From Brachionus koreanus (Eukaryota; Rotifera; Eurotatoria; Ploima; Brachionidae), in contig PJRA01000011.1 of assembly GCA_016987375.1 (NCBI GenBank), forward strand, positions 166,042 to 214,081: a DNA stretch of 48,040 nucleotides. The letters run 5' to 3'. Positions 33,401 through 43,400 of this stretch are shown piece by piece (the first letter of the stretch is position 1; the number at the start of each line of letters is the position of its first letter). Both the position numbers and the translations under genes were made by a program. The notes beneath the pieces are model-generated. The model was not told the DNA's origin, searched no databases, and was given only the letters and a program-made list of their open reading frames with translations.

Positions 33401-36400
33401 AAAAAAAAAAAAGAAAAAGCTTTGATAGACAAAATAAGTGATCAAATTCATTTATGAATACTTTATTTTCTAATGGAAAAAAGGCTAAATAAAAAAAACT
33501 ATTAATAAATATTTTGTTTAAAATTTCAAGAAATCGGTCTTCAAATTTATTACCAAAAATTCAATCATGAGAAACACCTCGGAAGTGTCTGTTAGCTTTG
33601 TGAATCAAATTAAGGTAACAATATATTCTCGATTGTGATGTGTAAATGTCAAATCAACAGTCGTAGGCAGAGCATTGTGATCGAGAATGTGTTAGGTTAT
33701 GTTATGCCTACCCAGTAAACCTAATAACTACCCAGTAAACTAATTTTGAATGTAAAATGAATGTACATCGATGAATATTCGTAAATTCATCGTTTTTTTT
33801 ATGCAAAAGCAATTAAATCAAATTAACATGTCTTTAACTAAAACTTTATAGATTTTTTTTTTTTAAATTATCGATGATTCATGTTTTTTCCTTTAAAAAA
33901 CTGATCATAACTGATAGAAATGATGAATAGTAACACTTTAACATGTAACGACAAGTTGGATGTGACATCCAACTTTCGGTAAAAATATGCAAAGAACTCG
34001 AAAATTTTATTTAATTCCTCTAAATCCGCATCAATGTATTTTGAAAAACAAGAGTAGTGTTGGATGCATACCAAAACTAATGAAACTATAGCTTTTTTAT
34101 ACAAAAGTTCTCCTCATCAATATTTAGATATCATTTAGATAATATCTTCATTAATGAAAAGAATCTTATGTTATTTGATATAAAGCAAATTGTTTCAATA
34201 AAACGATATATTGGAATCAACAAATTTACTATTATTAGAAAAATAAATTTGGGAATTTCCCGGGACTTGCCCGAACGGCAAAAGCCTTCTTTTCAGCCCC
34301 CTTGCTAATATTTGTTATTTAGTATATCAACAAAATTTAAGTTAGAGTAATTTAGAAGTGTTTGAAAATTTAAGATTTAAGATTTAAGAATAAATTTTAC
34401 TAATTGTACAATTTACGCTTTTGTCACATAAATTAACTAAAACGATAACCTTGAACAAAATACTAAAATTAGAGTCAATTAAATCAATTTATTATAAGCA
34501 TAAATTATTCTTTGTCAAACGAATTTACAATAATCATTTATGTAAAAATGTAACGGGTGTTCAAGAAGTAATGGCCGTTTTTTTTAAATTAAAAAAAAAT
34601 ATATAATTTTAATTATCTTTTATTAATTACCAGGTAATTGAGTTTTTAATTACAAAATTTGATGAAATTATCTTATTTAATTCAAAAGTTATGATCAAAC
34701 ATTCTAAAACACTCGAATTTTTAGAATAAAACAAATATGTCAAAATTTAGTGTTTTCTTATCATAACTTTTGAATGGATCATTTTTTCAAAAAAATTTAT
34801 ATATATTTAAAATCCTTGTAAAATTTTCTATAAAATGATATACAAAATTTAATTTCTTCAAAATTGGTTTGTCGGGGACATTTTGATGAAAGGGTCATAG
34901 GCAATGTCATTGGTTTAATTCAAATAATAAACAACATTCAAATTAAATGATAATTAATTTTTTTTACATTAGAAGTTAAGTTACATTCGTATAAAATTTC
35001 ATAGTCTTTTGATTAGAGGAACATTTTTTTTTAATTTAAAAAAAGCGGCCATTACTTTTTGAACACCCATTGAATAATTAAGGAAAGATTATCAGATATT
35101 TGATTGAGAAAATACTTCTTTTATTAAACAACTGTCAAAAGTAGAAAATTTTAACTCATATAAATTGCACTGAATATGATCTAAAGTTCAGTTTTCTTTT
35201 GATTAATTAGTGCTTCGAATGTAATAATTTTGGACTAACTGATTCGTAAAAAACTATTTTTACTTAATTGAATTTTATATGTCAAACAATAAAATTAAAA
35301 TAAATTAATGTAAATTACAAATTTCTTTTCTAACATTTAAAAAATTTAAAAGCTAAACTCAATCTAAATTAACTTTTTTTGCTATTTTGCAACATTGTGC
35401 GACATCAAAAATTAATCATGTGGCTTAAACGAAGGACCAAGCCTCCATTCCAACCGGCCAAGGCTTCGTCTAAATTATTTTTTAAATAAATAAAATTCAA
35501 ATGACCATTTATATATATGCAATAGTAAAATTGTAATATACGGAATTTTGTAAATTTCCTGGTTGATCAATAAATATCTAAAATAATAAAACGAAAATGA
35601 TTGTTTAAATTTTTTTTCCAGTAATTTTCTAAATTTACGTATGGAGCAGTAAATTTGTAGAATTTTATTTTAATTTAAGTAAATAATCGAAATAATCGTC
35701 ACTAATTTTGTTAAATGTTCAGATTTTTACTTTAAAAAAAATAATAAAATTAAATAACTGATTTGAAATTAAGATTGGATAAATGTTTGAGCGTTAGGCA
35801 AACCATCTCGATTTTTGGTGGTTAAGGAATGGTCAACTGCACAACCCAATGTTTAACGAAAAAACGCAGTTGTAAATAGGCTCAATTGTTATGCAACTCA
35901 AGATGAAATGAAGGTAACAGTGCTTGTTAGAATAAATAAATAAATAAAACTATATTATTTACTAATTTTTTTTAAAAATTTACTAAAATATCTTTTTTTA
36001 AATTACTAAAATAAATAAAAAAACAGTAAAAAAGTAATACAATTTTTTTAATTTTATTCTAGAAATTTAATGTTAACTGAGTAATTTGAAAAAATTACGT
36101 GCCTTAGAGTTATACGTTAAGATATTCATATATAAAAAATTAAATTTTTTACTAAATTGTAAGACAGATATTTAATTATTAGTAATTTTTTTTTTTATAA
36201 AATCAAATTTACTTAAACTTTAATCAAAATAAATAAATTAATAAAATTGGATTTTCGGAAATCTGATGAACGGTCCCAAACATATAGAGCATAAAAAAAT
36301 GTGTTAAATTGAGTGTTAAAATAAACTTTAATTTAAAACAATTTTGATAATCATAGTAATCATTATTAAGAATATCCTAAAAATTTAGATAAATACGTTA

Positions 36401-38472
36401 ATCTTAGCTGAATTTTAAGAAAAATTTACTAAAAAAAAAGTTCAAAATCTTTTAAAAAACATAGAAATCAGGAGTCTATAATTTAATTTTCGACAAAAAA
36501 ATTTTTATTTAATTTAATTTTTAATTTTTTTTATTATTTTTAAATAAATAAATTTTTGGAAAATATAAAATACTTTTCTATCTATGACTAACAAAATATA
36601 AATGTAAAAATTTTAACTTACTGCTTGACAATATCCAGCATTTTGACACGGTCGACTTAGACAATAATCAAACGAAAATTGACAAAATTCACCATAAAAA
36701 GGTTGATTACAAATGCATACGCCTCTACCAAATTGATTTTCACACACACCTCTATTCGAACAATTGTTCATTAGCAAACAAGGATCAAGTGAAACTTCAC
36801 AATTTGATCCGGTGAAATCTGGCGAACAGGAACAATTATAATAATTGAATCGATTGAAACAAATGCCATCATTTTGACACGGATTACTTTCACAAGAATT
36901 TATTTCTACTTCGCATCTTTTTGATGTAAATCCAATTGGACACATGCATTTGTAGTCATTTAAAAGTGTTTGGCATTGGGCGCCATTTTTGCACGGGTCC
37001 GATAAACATGCGTCAATGGCAGTGACGCAGTTTGGCCCAGTAAAACCTCGATCGCAAAAGCATCTATATGAGTTATTCTCAAGTTCGTAGCACTTACCGT
37101 TGTTTCCACACGGTCCGCTTTCGCAAATGCTCACTCTTTGCTCGCAAAAGCGACCCGTCGAATTCGACAAGCATTTACATATTATTTCACCATCGTTTGA
37201 TTCACAAGTAGCGCCATTTGTGCACGGATTATACAACGAACATGGATCATAGGTGCTTTCACAATTTGTGCCTGTGTACGGAGGACGACATGCACATCTG
37301 TACGTGTTATTAAGCCCTTTAATGCACGTACCATTGTTCATACATGGCTCCGAGTTGCATGCACTAAGACTAATTTCGCAATTAGGTCCTGTGAATCCAT
37401 CCAAACAAAGACAAAACCATCCATTTACGGTATTTAGACACAAGCCTCCGTTAAGACATGTTTCTGGCGTGCATACTTGTGTCAATATCTCACAGTTTAC
37501 GCCTTCATATCTTTCCGGACACAGACATGTGTAGGAATTGAGCGCTGTTTCGATACAAGTGCCATTGTTTGCGCACGGCTGAGACTGGCACTCATCAATA
37601 TTCTCTTCACAGTCAAAGCCTCTGGTGCCAGCTGGACACTCACATTTATATTGAAACAGTGTTGGCGTGGTGCATTTACCACCAAATTTACACGGATTAT
37701 TTGCGCATAGATCAATTCGAATGTTACAGTTAACCCCGGTGAAGCCTGGCAGACAAATACAAGTGTACGATTGACCAAAGCTGGGCGTTTGTGTGCATAC
37801 ACCGTAATCACCGCATGGATTGTTGCCGAGAGCGCACTGGTTTAGCACTATTTCACACTTGTCCCCAAAGAAACCCGTTGGACATTGGCATGTGAAGCGA
37901 TTAAGTGAAAAATCGTTTTCACAGCGTGTACCGTTGTAAGACGGTAGACAAATGCACTCGTATCGGTCTATTTTGCTAATACAAATGCCGTAATTGAGAC
38001 AAGGATTAGAAGCACACTGATCTATAGTTATTTCACAATTTTTGCCCATAAAGCCAGGCTTACACGAACACTGATAGTAATTGGCCTGAACTAAACCTTT
38101 ATCATTTATGTTGGAACACTGGCCACCATTTCTGCACGGAAACGATTCACATACATCTATTATTTTATCGCATTGGGTGCCTGTGTATCCAGGCTGGCAT
38201 AAACAATAGAAAGAATTGAACGCCTCGTCGAACAAACATGACGAATTCATACGGCATGGTCGCGAAAAACATGGATTAGTTACGGTCGGTTCGCTACACA
38301 ATCTACCGGTCCAAAAACTCGAGCGGCACTCGCACGTGAAATTGTATTCATTGAGTGGTACACATTTTGCAAAATTGGCACACGGTGCACTAGAGCACGG
38401 ATCTATCTGTTGGGCACACACGTAGCCCAGCAGAAAGCTTACTAATATAATAAGCTTGTTTACTTGAATCAT
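14991..38472 (-). CDS. Giant EGF-repeat / C-type lectin single-pass membrane protein, 17 exons
   Basis: Exons in order: 38472-36622, 33271-32741, 32685-32525, 32423-31499, 30570-30277, 30161-28867, 28285-27124, 26956-26596, 25940-25772, 25715-24907, 24739-23702, 23553-23475, 21912-21091, 20117-18697, 16930-16522, 16467-16193, 16138-14991. Every junction is GT-AG, and the phases match and rebuild EGF repeats across introns. The total is 12,750 bases, 4,249 residues. The product starts with a signal peptide (MIQVNKLIILVSFLLGYVCA). About 65 EGF repeats follow to residue ~2565, then a C-type lectin domain (~2610-2749). Next come about ten copies of an unrecognised module (~2750-4020), a Ser/Thr-rich stem, a transmembrane helix (~4102-4128) and a 121-residue tail. 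A cell-surface or matrix-facing adhesion or receptor role is inferred. It is not Notch: it has no LNR, no ankyrin repeats and no Notch-type tail. I do not recognise an orthologue. Confidence 0.88.
17289..17368. repeat. Perfect-looking 30-bp hairpin in an intron
   Basis: Arms at 17289-17318 and 17339-17368 are reverse complements with one mismatch over 30 bases. They contain 'aaaacgatccttaat' and enclose a 20-base loop. The hairpin lies in the intron between exons 14 and 15 of the giant gene. It is probably a small foldback transposon or a remnant. Confidence 0.8.
17520..17722 (-). mobile_element. tRNA-derived SINE
   Basis: On the minus strand, 17715-17630 carries a polymerase III A-box-like 'tagtgaagtgg'. 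A near-perfect B box, 'ggttcaaatcc', follows with its T-stem partner bases (ggg...ccc) at the usual spacing of a tRNA. The anticodon arm does not fold like a working tRNA. A further ~110 bases of unrelated GC-richer body follow (to about 17520), so this is a SINE rather than a tRNA gene. It sits in an intron of the giant gene, in the sense orientation. Confidence 0.75.
17830..18315 (+). mobile_element. Probable LINE 3' end with ATT microsatellite tail
   Basis: A plus-strand frame at 17836-18021 includes NWFNVPKQLQSLLVNINSHY. It resembles the 'W-N-x-LP ... vNsFK' segment at the C-terminus of many non-LTR reverse transcriptases. A GC-richer 3' stretch (18225-18285, 'gtagctcggagaaccagaac') follows and runs into ATT/ATTACT repeats at 18293-18315. 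The fragment lies antisense to the giant gene, in an intron. The identification rests on pattern only. Confidence 0.45.
18617..18697 (-). other. Alternative C-terminus if intron 14 is retained
   Basis: The exon 14 donor is a strong GTAAGA at 18696-18691. The reading frame stays open through this donor for 26 more codons (ending FCSKIHKA) to a TAA at 18617-18619. Splicing joins the frame to the exon at 16930 in the right phase. Reading through would instead give a protein of about 3,665 residues without the transmembrane helix. Whether this is used cannot be seen from DNA. Confidence 0.45.
22026..22405. repeat. Foldback element, ~380 bp, in the giant gene
   Basis: It starts with 'cccag' and ends with the complement 'ctggg'. 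Left arm 22026 to about 22190 and right arm about 22240-22405 are near-identical inverted copies (for example 'aagcagtacttgtcaagttc' against 'gaacttgacaagtactgctt'). The inner part is rich in AAGATCTTATAAG palindromes. No coding capacity. It lies in the intron between exons 12 and 13. Confidence 0.9.
24048..24470 (-). other. C-type lectin domain exon region of the giant protein
   Basis: Residues ~2610-2749 open with CPVGYETISGVNDRCFLV. ADYECQISGASLVIFENEQK follows as the first long-loop pair. KYWISSAVF, WSWVWTS, FDNWGAFQEKN, YLNKLDDRFY and a closing GFICES come next. Cysteines expected at the ends of the fold are present. The calcium-site motifs EPN/QPD and WND are not intact (FDNWG and LDDRFY stand there), so classical sugar binding is doubtful. 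The whole domain is encoded inside exon 11, together with the last EGF repeat. Confidence 0.85.
26132..26452. repeat. Foldback element, ~320 bp, very high arm identity
   Basis: Arms 26132-26279 and 26303-26452 are inverted copies with few differences. The GC-rich inner ends read 'cgtggtccagccaccggtca' and the complement of 'tggctggaccacgag'. The loop is only about 23 bases. It lies in the intron between exons 8 and 9 of the giant gene. Such near-identity implies a recent insertion or continued arm conversion, and the transcript would contain a ~150-bp RNA hairpin. Confidence 0.92.
30655..30940 (+). repeat. Dispersed repeat, copy 1
   Basis: This block is homologous in direct orientation to 35105-35390. 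Shared anchors include 'tgtcaaaagtaga', 'atatgatctaaa', 'caattttgga(a/c)taactga' and the AT-rich end. The 'tgtcaaaagta' start resembles the inner end of Tc1-type terminal repeats, so a non-autonomous Tc1-like element is possible. It lies between exons 4 and 5 of the giant gene. Confidence 0.7.
31113..31166. other. Assembly gap (54 N)
   Basis: Unknown bases inside the intron between exons 4 (ends 31499) and 5 (starts 30570). The splice phases of those exons match and rebuild an EGF repeat (DINE-CETNPC), so no exon need be missing here. The true gap length may differ from 54. Confidence 0.97.
33590..33745. repeat. Small composite of inverted and direct repeats in intron 1
   Basis: 'attctcgat' near 33623 and 'atcgagaat' near 33682 are inverted, as are 'gtaggca' at 33663 and 'tgcctac' near 33705. 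The 13-mer 'ctacccagtaaac' occurs twice in tandem (about 33707 and 33727). The block is GC-richer than its flanks and is probably the end of a decayed transposon. Confidence 0.45.
34555..35068. mobile_element. MITE with ~36-bp terminal inverted repeats
   Basis: The left end 'gggtgttcaagaagtaatgg' followed by 'ccg' and a T run mirrors the right end at 35033-35068, which reads inward GGGTGTTCAAAAAGTAATGG then CCGC and a T run. The 514-bp interior has no coding capacity and contains a second inverted pair ('ttcaaaagttatgat' near 34681 and 'atcataacttttgaa' near 34760). Terminal repeats of this kind are typical of Tc1/mariner derivatives. It lies in the first intron of the giant gene. Confidence 0.85.
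35105..35390 (+). repeat. Dispersed repeat, copy 2
   Basis: Second copy of the block described at 30655-30940, in the same orientation. It starts only about 40 bases after the right end of the 34555-35068 MITE. Divergence between the copies is considerable (many substitutions and small indels), so this family is older than the foldback elements. Confidence 0.7.
35445..35495 (+). repeat. Second copy of the 'ccaaccggcca' repeat end
   Basis: Matches 12671-12715: 'cattccaaccggcca(a/g)ggct', then 'gtctaaatt' and an AAATA tail. Same orientation as the first copy. Probably the 3' end of a retroelement family with a short tandem tail. Confidence 0.6.
35785..35955 (+). mobile_element. Possible retroelement 3' end with AATA tail
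   Basis: A GC-richer block (35790-35930) runs directly into 'agaataaataaataaataaa' at about 35931-35950. The combination of a unique body and a tandem AATA tail resembles LINE or SINE 3' ends. There is no coding evidence. It lies in the first intron of the giant gene. Confidence 0.35.
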
Positions 38473-40465
38473 AATTGTTTTTCTCTAAGCCAAATTCATA
38501 CAATTTAAATCTAAAATTGTATACGTGGTTTAAAGAAAAATTATTAAGTTTATTTTATTTGAGTATTTCAGACACTTTAAATTTATATATCGTGAGTTAA
38601 GGAGACTACAAGTGGTACTAGTTAATGGATATTGTGTAATGTGGGCGCTTAGATCACTAGACCTAGCTTAGCACTTGTAAAATTCTTGAATTTTTTCAAT
38701 TTTTTTGCATTGTAAAATGATCATGCAATTGAATTCCAAGAGCTATTTTTAACACTGATTTTATTACCTGAATTTGGACCGATATCACACAATTATTCAA
38801 AACAACTCTTTTTTTTAAAGGTTTTATTTTCTTAAAAAACTTATTATTTAAAATTGTTTAACAGAAAAAATAGAAAAAAAAGTTTTGTTTTATTTAAAAT
38901 AATTGAAATCTTATAAATTGTTATTACCTTTAGGAAAACTTAAATAATAATAATTTTAAAAAAAATGAAATTTAAATTGGAGCCGTGCAATATTTTACTT
39001 GTAGGCCAAACTGGACTTTATTTGTTGTGACCACGAAGCCTCATATCCAGTCTTGATTTATTTAACTAAACTAGATCCTTGAATGAAATTGTCTTCTTTT
39101 ATTCTAAAGATAATATTTCAAAAAAACAAATTGTTTAATTTGCATTTTTCGAAAAAATTGATTAGAAAAAATGAAATTATGTTATATAATTTCATTTCAT
39201 TTCTATACTTATAGCATTATACAACTTAAGATTTAATATAAATTTTTTTTTTCACCTGAACTTCTAGCAAAAAATATATTTTAAAAATTTTTTAAAAACA
39301 AATCGCACAGAAAAAAGAATAAAAATTTTAACATGTTTTCATAATTCTATTCATTTAAGAGTATGAGTATGTTTCTTATTTTAAAAGTTGTTTGCATTAT
39401 TTACTGATGCTTCAATAGAAATAAATTTTTAACTCAAAAATAGTTTTACTGAAAAGTTTTGAAAATTATCCTACAGTTCAACTAATAAACAAATAAGTTA
39501 TACTCTAGTATAATTACTTGTTTAATTCATCTAGTTCCTGTCAAAAAAGTTTATTTTTCAACATAAAACAAATTTAAAAAATTAATTAGTTAAATTCTTA
39601 TTGAATAAAATTTTAATTACTGTTGTTCCTTGATTTTAAAGAAGCTGACACTGGGAGACTATAATTTATTTTCATGAAAAGTAAAGCCAAGAAACAAAAA
39701 TTTTTATTTTTCTAGGATTAAAGATTGATTGTAAAATATCCATTAAAGCATAAACATATTAAACCAAATTAAATCAATTCACTTTTTCTGGTCCAGAGGA
39801 ATTTCTCTATTTTTCTACTTTTTATTTTTATTTTTTATAAACAAAATTTTTATACTTTTAATTTTACTTCTCCTAACGGATGTTAATTTGAATTAAATAA
39901 AATAAACATGTCTTATATTTTTTGTTTCAAGAAATTTTTTTATCATTGTCGACCAAATATAAGCGCCTTCTTTTCACAGTCCCTAGTTAACGGTTTAACC
40001 ATTTATTAACAAAAAAAAAATTGAAAAATCAAAACCTTTTTGATTTCCTTCTTTTATTATTTTATAAAATTTGATAAAAATCATTTACTTTTTCAATTAG
40101 GAATTAATTAGGAAAATAGATTAAAAAAATTGATCGTGGTAAATTTTAAAAAATGAATTTTTTTCTATTTTACAGTTAAAAATTATTCCATTCCATTTTG
40201 AAGAAAGTTAGAACTAAGTAATATTTAATAATCAAATTTTTTTCTCACAGTCAGTTTAAAAGTTTTTTCAATTTTATTTATGAATGGCTAAAGCATTGTA
40301 GTAATTTTCATTATTCTACTTTATTCTTTAAACAATCAACTTATTTCATAATTAAAAAGGTTTTGAAAAGTATGTATATAATATTTATTTATTTTTGATA
40401 GTTTTTATGATTAAATTGTTTATTTAACAATTAAATGAAAAAAAAAATACAAAAAAAATAAAAAA
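38473..40465. other. Intergenic region between the formin and giant genes
   Basis: Both neighbours are on the minus strand, so this region holds the formin 3' untranslated region and the promoter of the giant gene. 38590-38680 is GC-richer, with a short inverted pair ('acaagtg' near 38608 and 'cacttgt' near 38672), and lies 120-210 bases before the ATG. No TATA or other promoter element can be told apart from the AT background, and no gene was recognised. Confidence 0.4.
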
Positions 40466-43400
40466 TTAAATTTTTATCGTTGTCAATTTAACACAAGCAG
40501 ATTTTTCAGTAAATGATTTGTTTTTTCTTTGCAATTTTTGAGAACCCAATGTTGAAGAACTTGATGACGAAATAGTTCTTGGTTTGACTTGTGGAGACTC
40601 AGAACCAGAATTTATTTTTGATGTAAACTTTGATTTGGCTTGACTTTTAATTTGATTTTTTGCATTGATTTTAATATTTGTCTTTTTTGCCATAGTCGAT
40701 ACTGTCTCATTCATGTAAAAAGAATTATTAGGCTTAATATTTTGGTTGTCACTAAATGAAATGTGCACTGAATGTCTTGAATCAATCAAGGGCTTGGAAC
40801 ATGATTTTGTTCTTCCAATTATCGGACAAACAGATCGTCTTTTACCTTCTTTCCTATTAGAGTCCTTTTTAAGCTCTGTTTCATTTGTGTTTGACATAGA
40901 CGAATTAGACTGAGTTTCAAAACCTTCGTCTCTTAAGGCTTCGTTTATTTTAGATTCCAGGCTATTTTTTGCAAACACAAAGCTAGAATTTTTTTGTTTG
41001 TCAAGTTTTGATTTAGAGTTTTGATCACTGGATATGTTCTCGAAAAATGCTAATTTTTCTTCAAGATTATTTTTCAGCTCTCGAGATTTTGCTTTTAAAA
41101 ACATGTTGGAATCTTCTTGTTCAAAATTTTTGTACATAGAAGCCAATTTTTGAAATTCTTCAATTTTCCTAAGACCTGATAATCGGTTCGATTTTTTTTT
41201 ATCCAAATTTTCATTTTCGTTCTCTTCAAGTACACTCATCGATTTGCCTCTTTTATTTTCTATTTTAGATTCATCGAAATGATTGCTAGACAAGCTTCGC
41301 CTTAATTTGATCGAATCAAAATCAGATGAATTGTGCAATTCTCTATTAGCTTGCCAATCATCATGAAAAAAACGAACAAAATTAGAGTCTGGATGAGAGA
41401 GTCTTGTTGAAGGTCTAGTTCGACTGTTTCGATAATTTACCACAACTCCATCCAATTCATCTAAATAATTTGTTTTATCATGATATTCAAAGTTAGTTTT
41501 CTCTTTAATTTTAGCTTTAACTGACTGTGAGCTTTCGGTCTTTGTTGACTTTAAATTCTAGTTCAAAATTAATTGTAATTTTTATAATTATCAAATAATA
41601 AAAAGCTCGTAAACTAAATTTTTTCTAAAACATGTTAAATAGTAGTCAAAAAAATTAACAATTAATGTAAATGAAAATTTTAAAGAGACTTAAATTTAAA
41701 AGTAAAGAAAATCCAATTTTATTCTATCTAAAAATTTTATTTTATTTTTGAATAATTTTTTTTAAAAAATACATTTTAAACTTAATAGAAACAAAAAAAT
41801 GTTGTCAGTTTTCTTTAGCTGATTTTCATCTAAAATTTGTTTTTAAAGAAATTGCTTAAATCTTTTTTAGTCTTTTGAAAAAAACAAATTTTTTTGTTTT
41901 TACATTCAAATAAAAAAAAAGTTTTTTGAGCTGTTAAATCGTAAATTAAAAGAGTGGGTCATGAAATTTTGCATCTTTTAATTGTTTTGATTCAAGCTAT
42001 TTTTCAATACTTTTAATAAAATTAATAAGATACATTAAATTAAAGAAAATTTAGTACTCTACAAAATGATTTACCTAATTTTTTATTCCTTTGACTTCAA
42101 AATTTTGACAGTTATTTGGTTATTGATAGAAAAGTGCCAGCAAAATCAGCAGAAGTTAATTAGAAAATGAAAATGTACTTAGAGTAAAAATGATCCAAAA
42201 TTTAACAAAATTAAATTGTGTATCCTTTCTTTATTTGTCAATTATTAAGTGACTTCAACTGATCTTAATTAACGACAATTTTTTGATTGAATATTTTTCA
42301 GATAGATCACTTATAATGAGAAAGATGATACAGATCCATTCATTAGCTCAGCAAGACATTTTCCTACTTTTTTCAACATGAATCTTGGTTTTTTCTTCAA
42401 GATAACGCTTTTAAAGATGGCTGAACCATTCAAAAAATTGGATACCTGATCTCTTCTCTCAGTCAGTGATAATTAAGACCAAGATATTTTTAAAAAAATC
42501 ATCTTTGAAATAATTAAAAATCACTTTTAGTATTCAAAGCATTTATTAAAAATGAAAGCTAAATTCAAGATGTCCAATTTTTAAAATAAATAATCTCAAA
42601 AAACACTATTTTAAACTTAATTGCAAAGGGTTTATAAAATTATGATGAAATTTAAAAAAAGATAAAAAAGTTTGGACTGTCTTTGTGAATAAAAATGAAA
42701 AATTAATAGACTGATCTCCATTATACTGCCTTCTTTATAACTTAAATCTTGTCAATATTTGTGTGTATAGAGCTAATTATTTGTTTAAAGTTAAAATATC
42801 TAAAAGAATTATTCTTCTCTATTCAAAGAAATTTTATAAAATTCATCAGAATTTGGCACTAATTGAATAAAATAAATCAATGATTTTTAATCCTTCTTTG
42901 TTATTTTATATGTCTAGTTTAGAAAATAAAATACTTTAAAATTAATTATCAAGCTTATTTTTTCCTTATTTTTAAGAAAAATGTTAAAATTTAGAAGCAT
43001 AAATAAAGATATAAAATAACTTTAATTTTTTAGAATTTTAAAGCAAATTTATCTCAAAAATTTTAAATATCTAAATGGACGTTCTTAATAAATCTAAAAG
43101 ATTCTTGACTAATGGTCTAAGAGAAAGTCTTATCAGAAGCTGTTCAATTAAAACTCAATATGCTCTAAGAAATGTTAATGATTACCTTTTTCTTTTGAAA
43201 AGAAAATTCAATGATTATAATGTAAAATCATTTGATTATTTTTATTCAAATTTTATCAACCAACAATTTGTCTTTAATTTCACTAAACCTGTTTATTTTA
43301 TTTTTTTGTTTTTTTCTTTTTAACATCGCCTAAATGGCGTTCATTGAAATAAATAATAATAATAATTCCTAAAAGATAATCTTCAGCTTAATCTTCCATT

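Larger units (their letters stand above)
24602..38409 (-). other. Array of about 65 EGF-like repeats
   Basis: Repeats of about 38 residues with the C-x4-C-x5-C-x8-C-x-C-x8-C pattern fill exons 1 to 11. Only some show the calcium-binding D-x-(D/N)-E start (DIDECALN, DINECETN, NIDECQSQ). Irregular ones include repeat 5, which lacks its first three cysteines (exon 1, near 37900), and repeat 36, where the fourth cysteine is missing (near 29690). Ten repeats have 7 or 8 cysteines. Introns often split repeats, and each split repeat is restored exactly when the exons are joined. Confidence 0.92.

Noticed and set aside
34250..34320. GC-rich patch with a 'gggaatttccc' palindrome, partly resembling 39960-39990
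   Set aside because: The shared part is about 15 bases ('gccttcttttca') and could be chance. No element structure was seen.
34421..34606. 61-codon plus-strand open frame
   Set aside because: It overlaps the terminal repeat of the 34555 MITE and has AT-driven composition.
37253..37811. Open frames on both strands inside exon 1 of the giant gene
   Set aside because: Shadows of the EGF-coding frame; the EGF frame has regular cysteines and continues across splice sites. The same holds for the plus-strand frames near 27581, 27959 and 38216.
14991..38472. Calling the giant gene Notch or a Notch ligand
   Set aside because: No LNR, RAM, ankyrin or DSL domain. The region before the membrane is lectin plus unrelated modules.
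42360..42480. Possible Tc1-like transposase scrap ('ttcttcaagataacgctttt')
   Set aside because: A short FxQDNAF-like reading needs frameshifts and no other transposase motif follows. Too weak to list.
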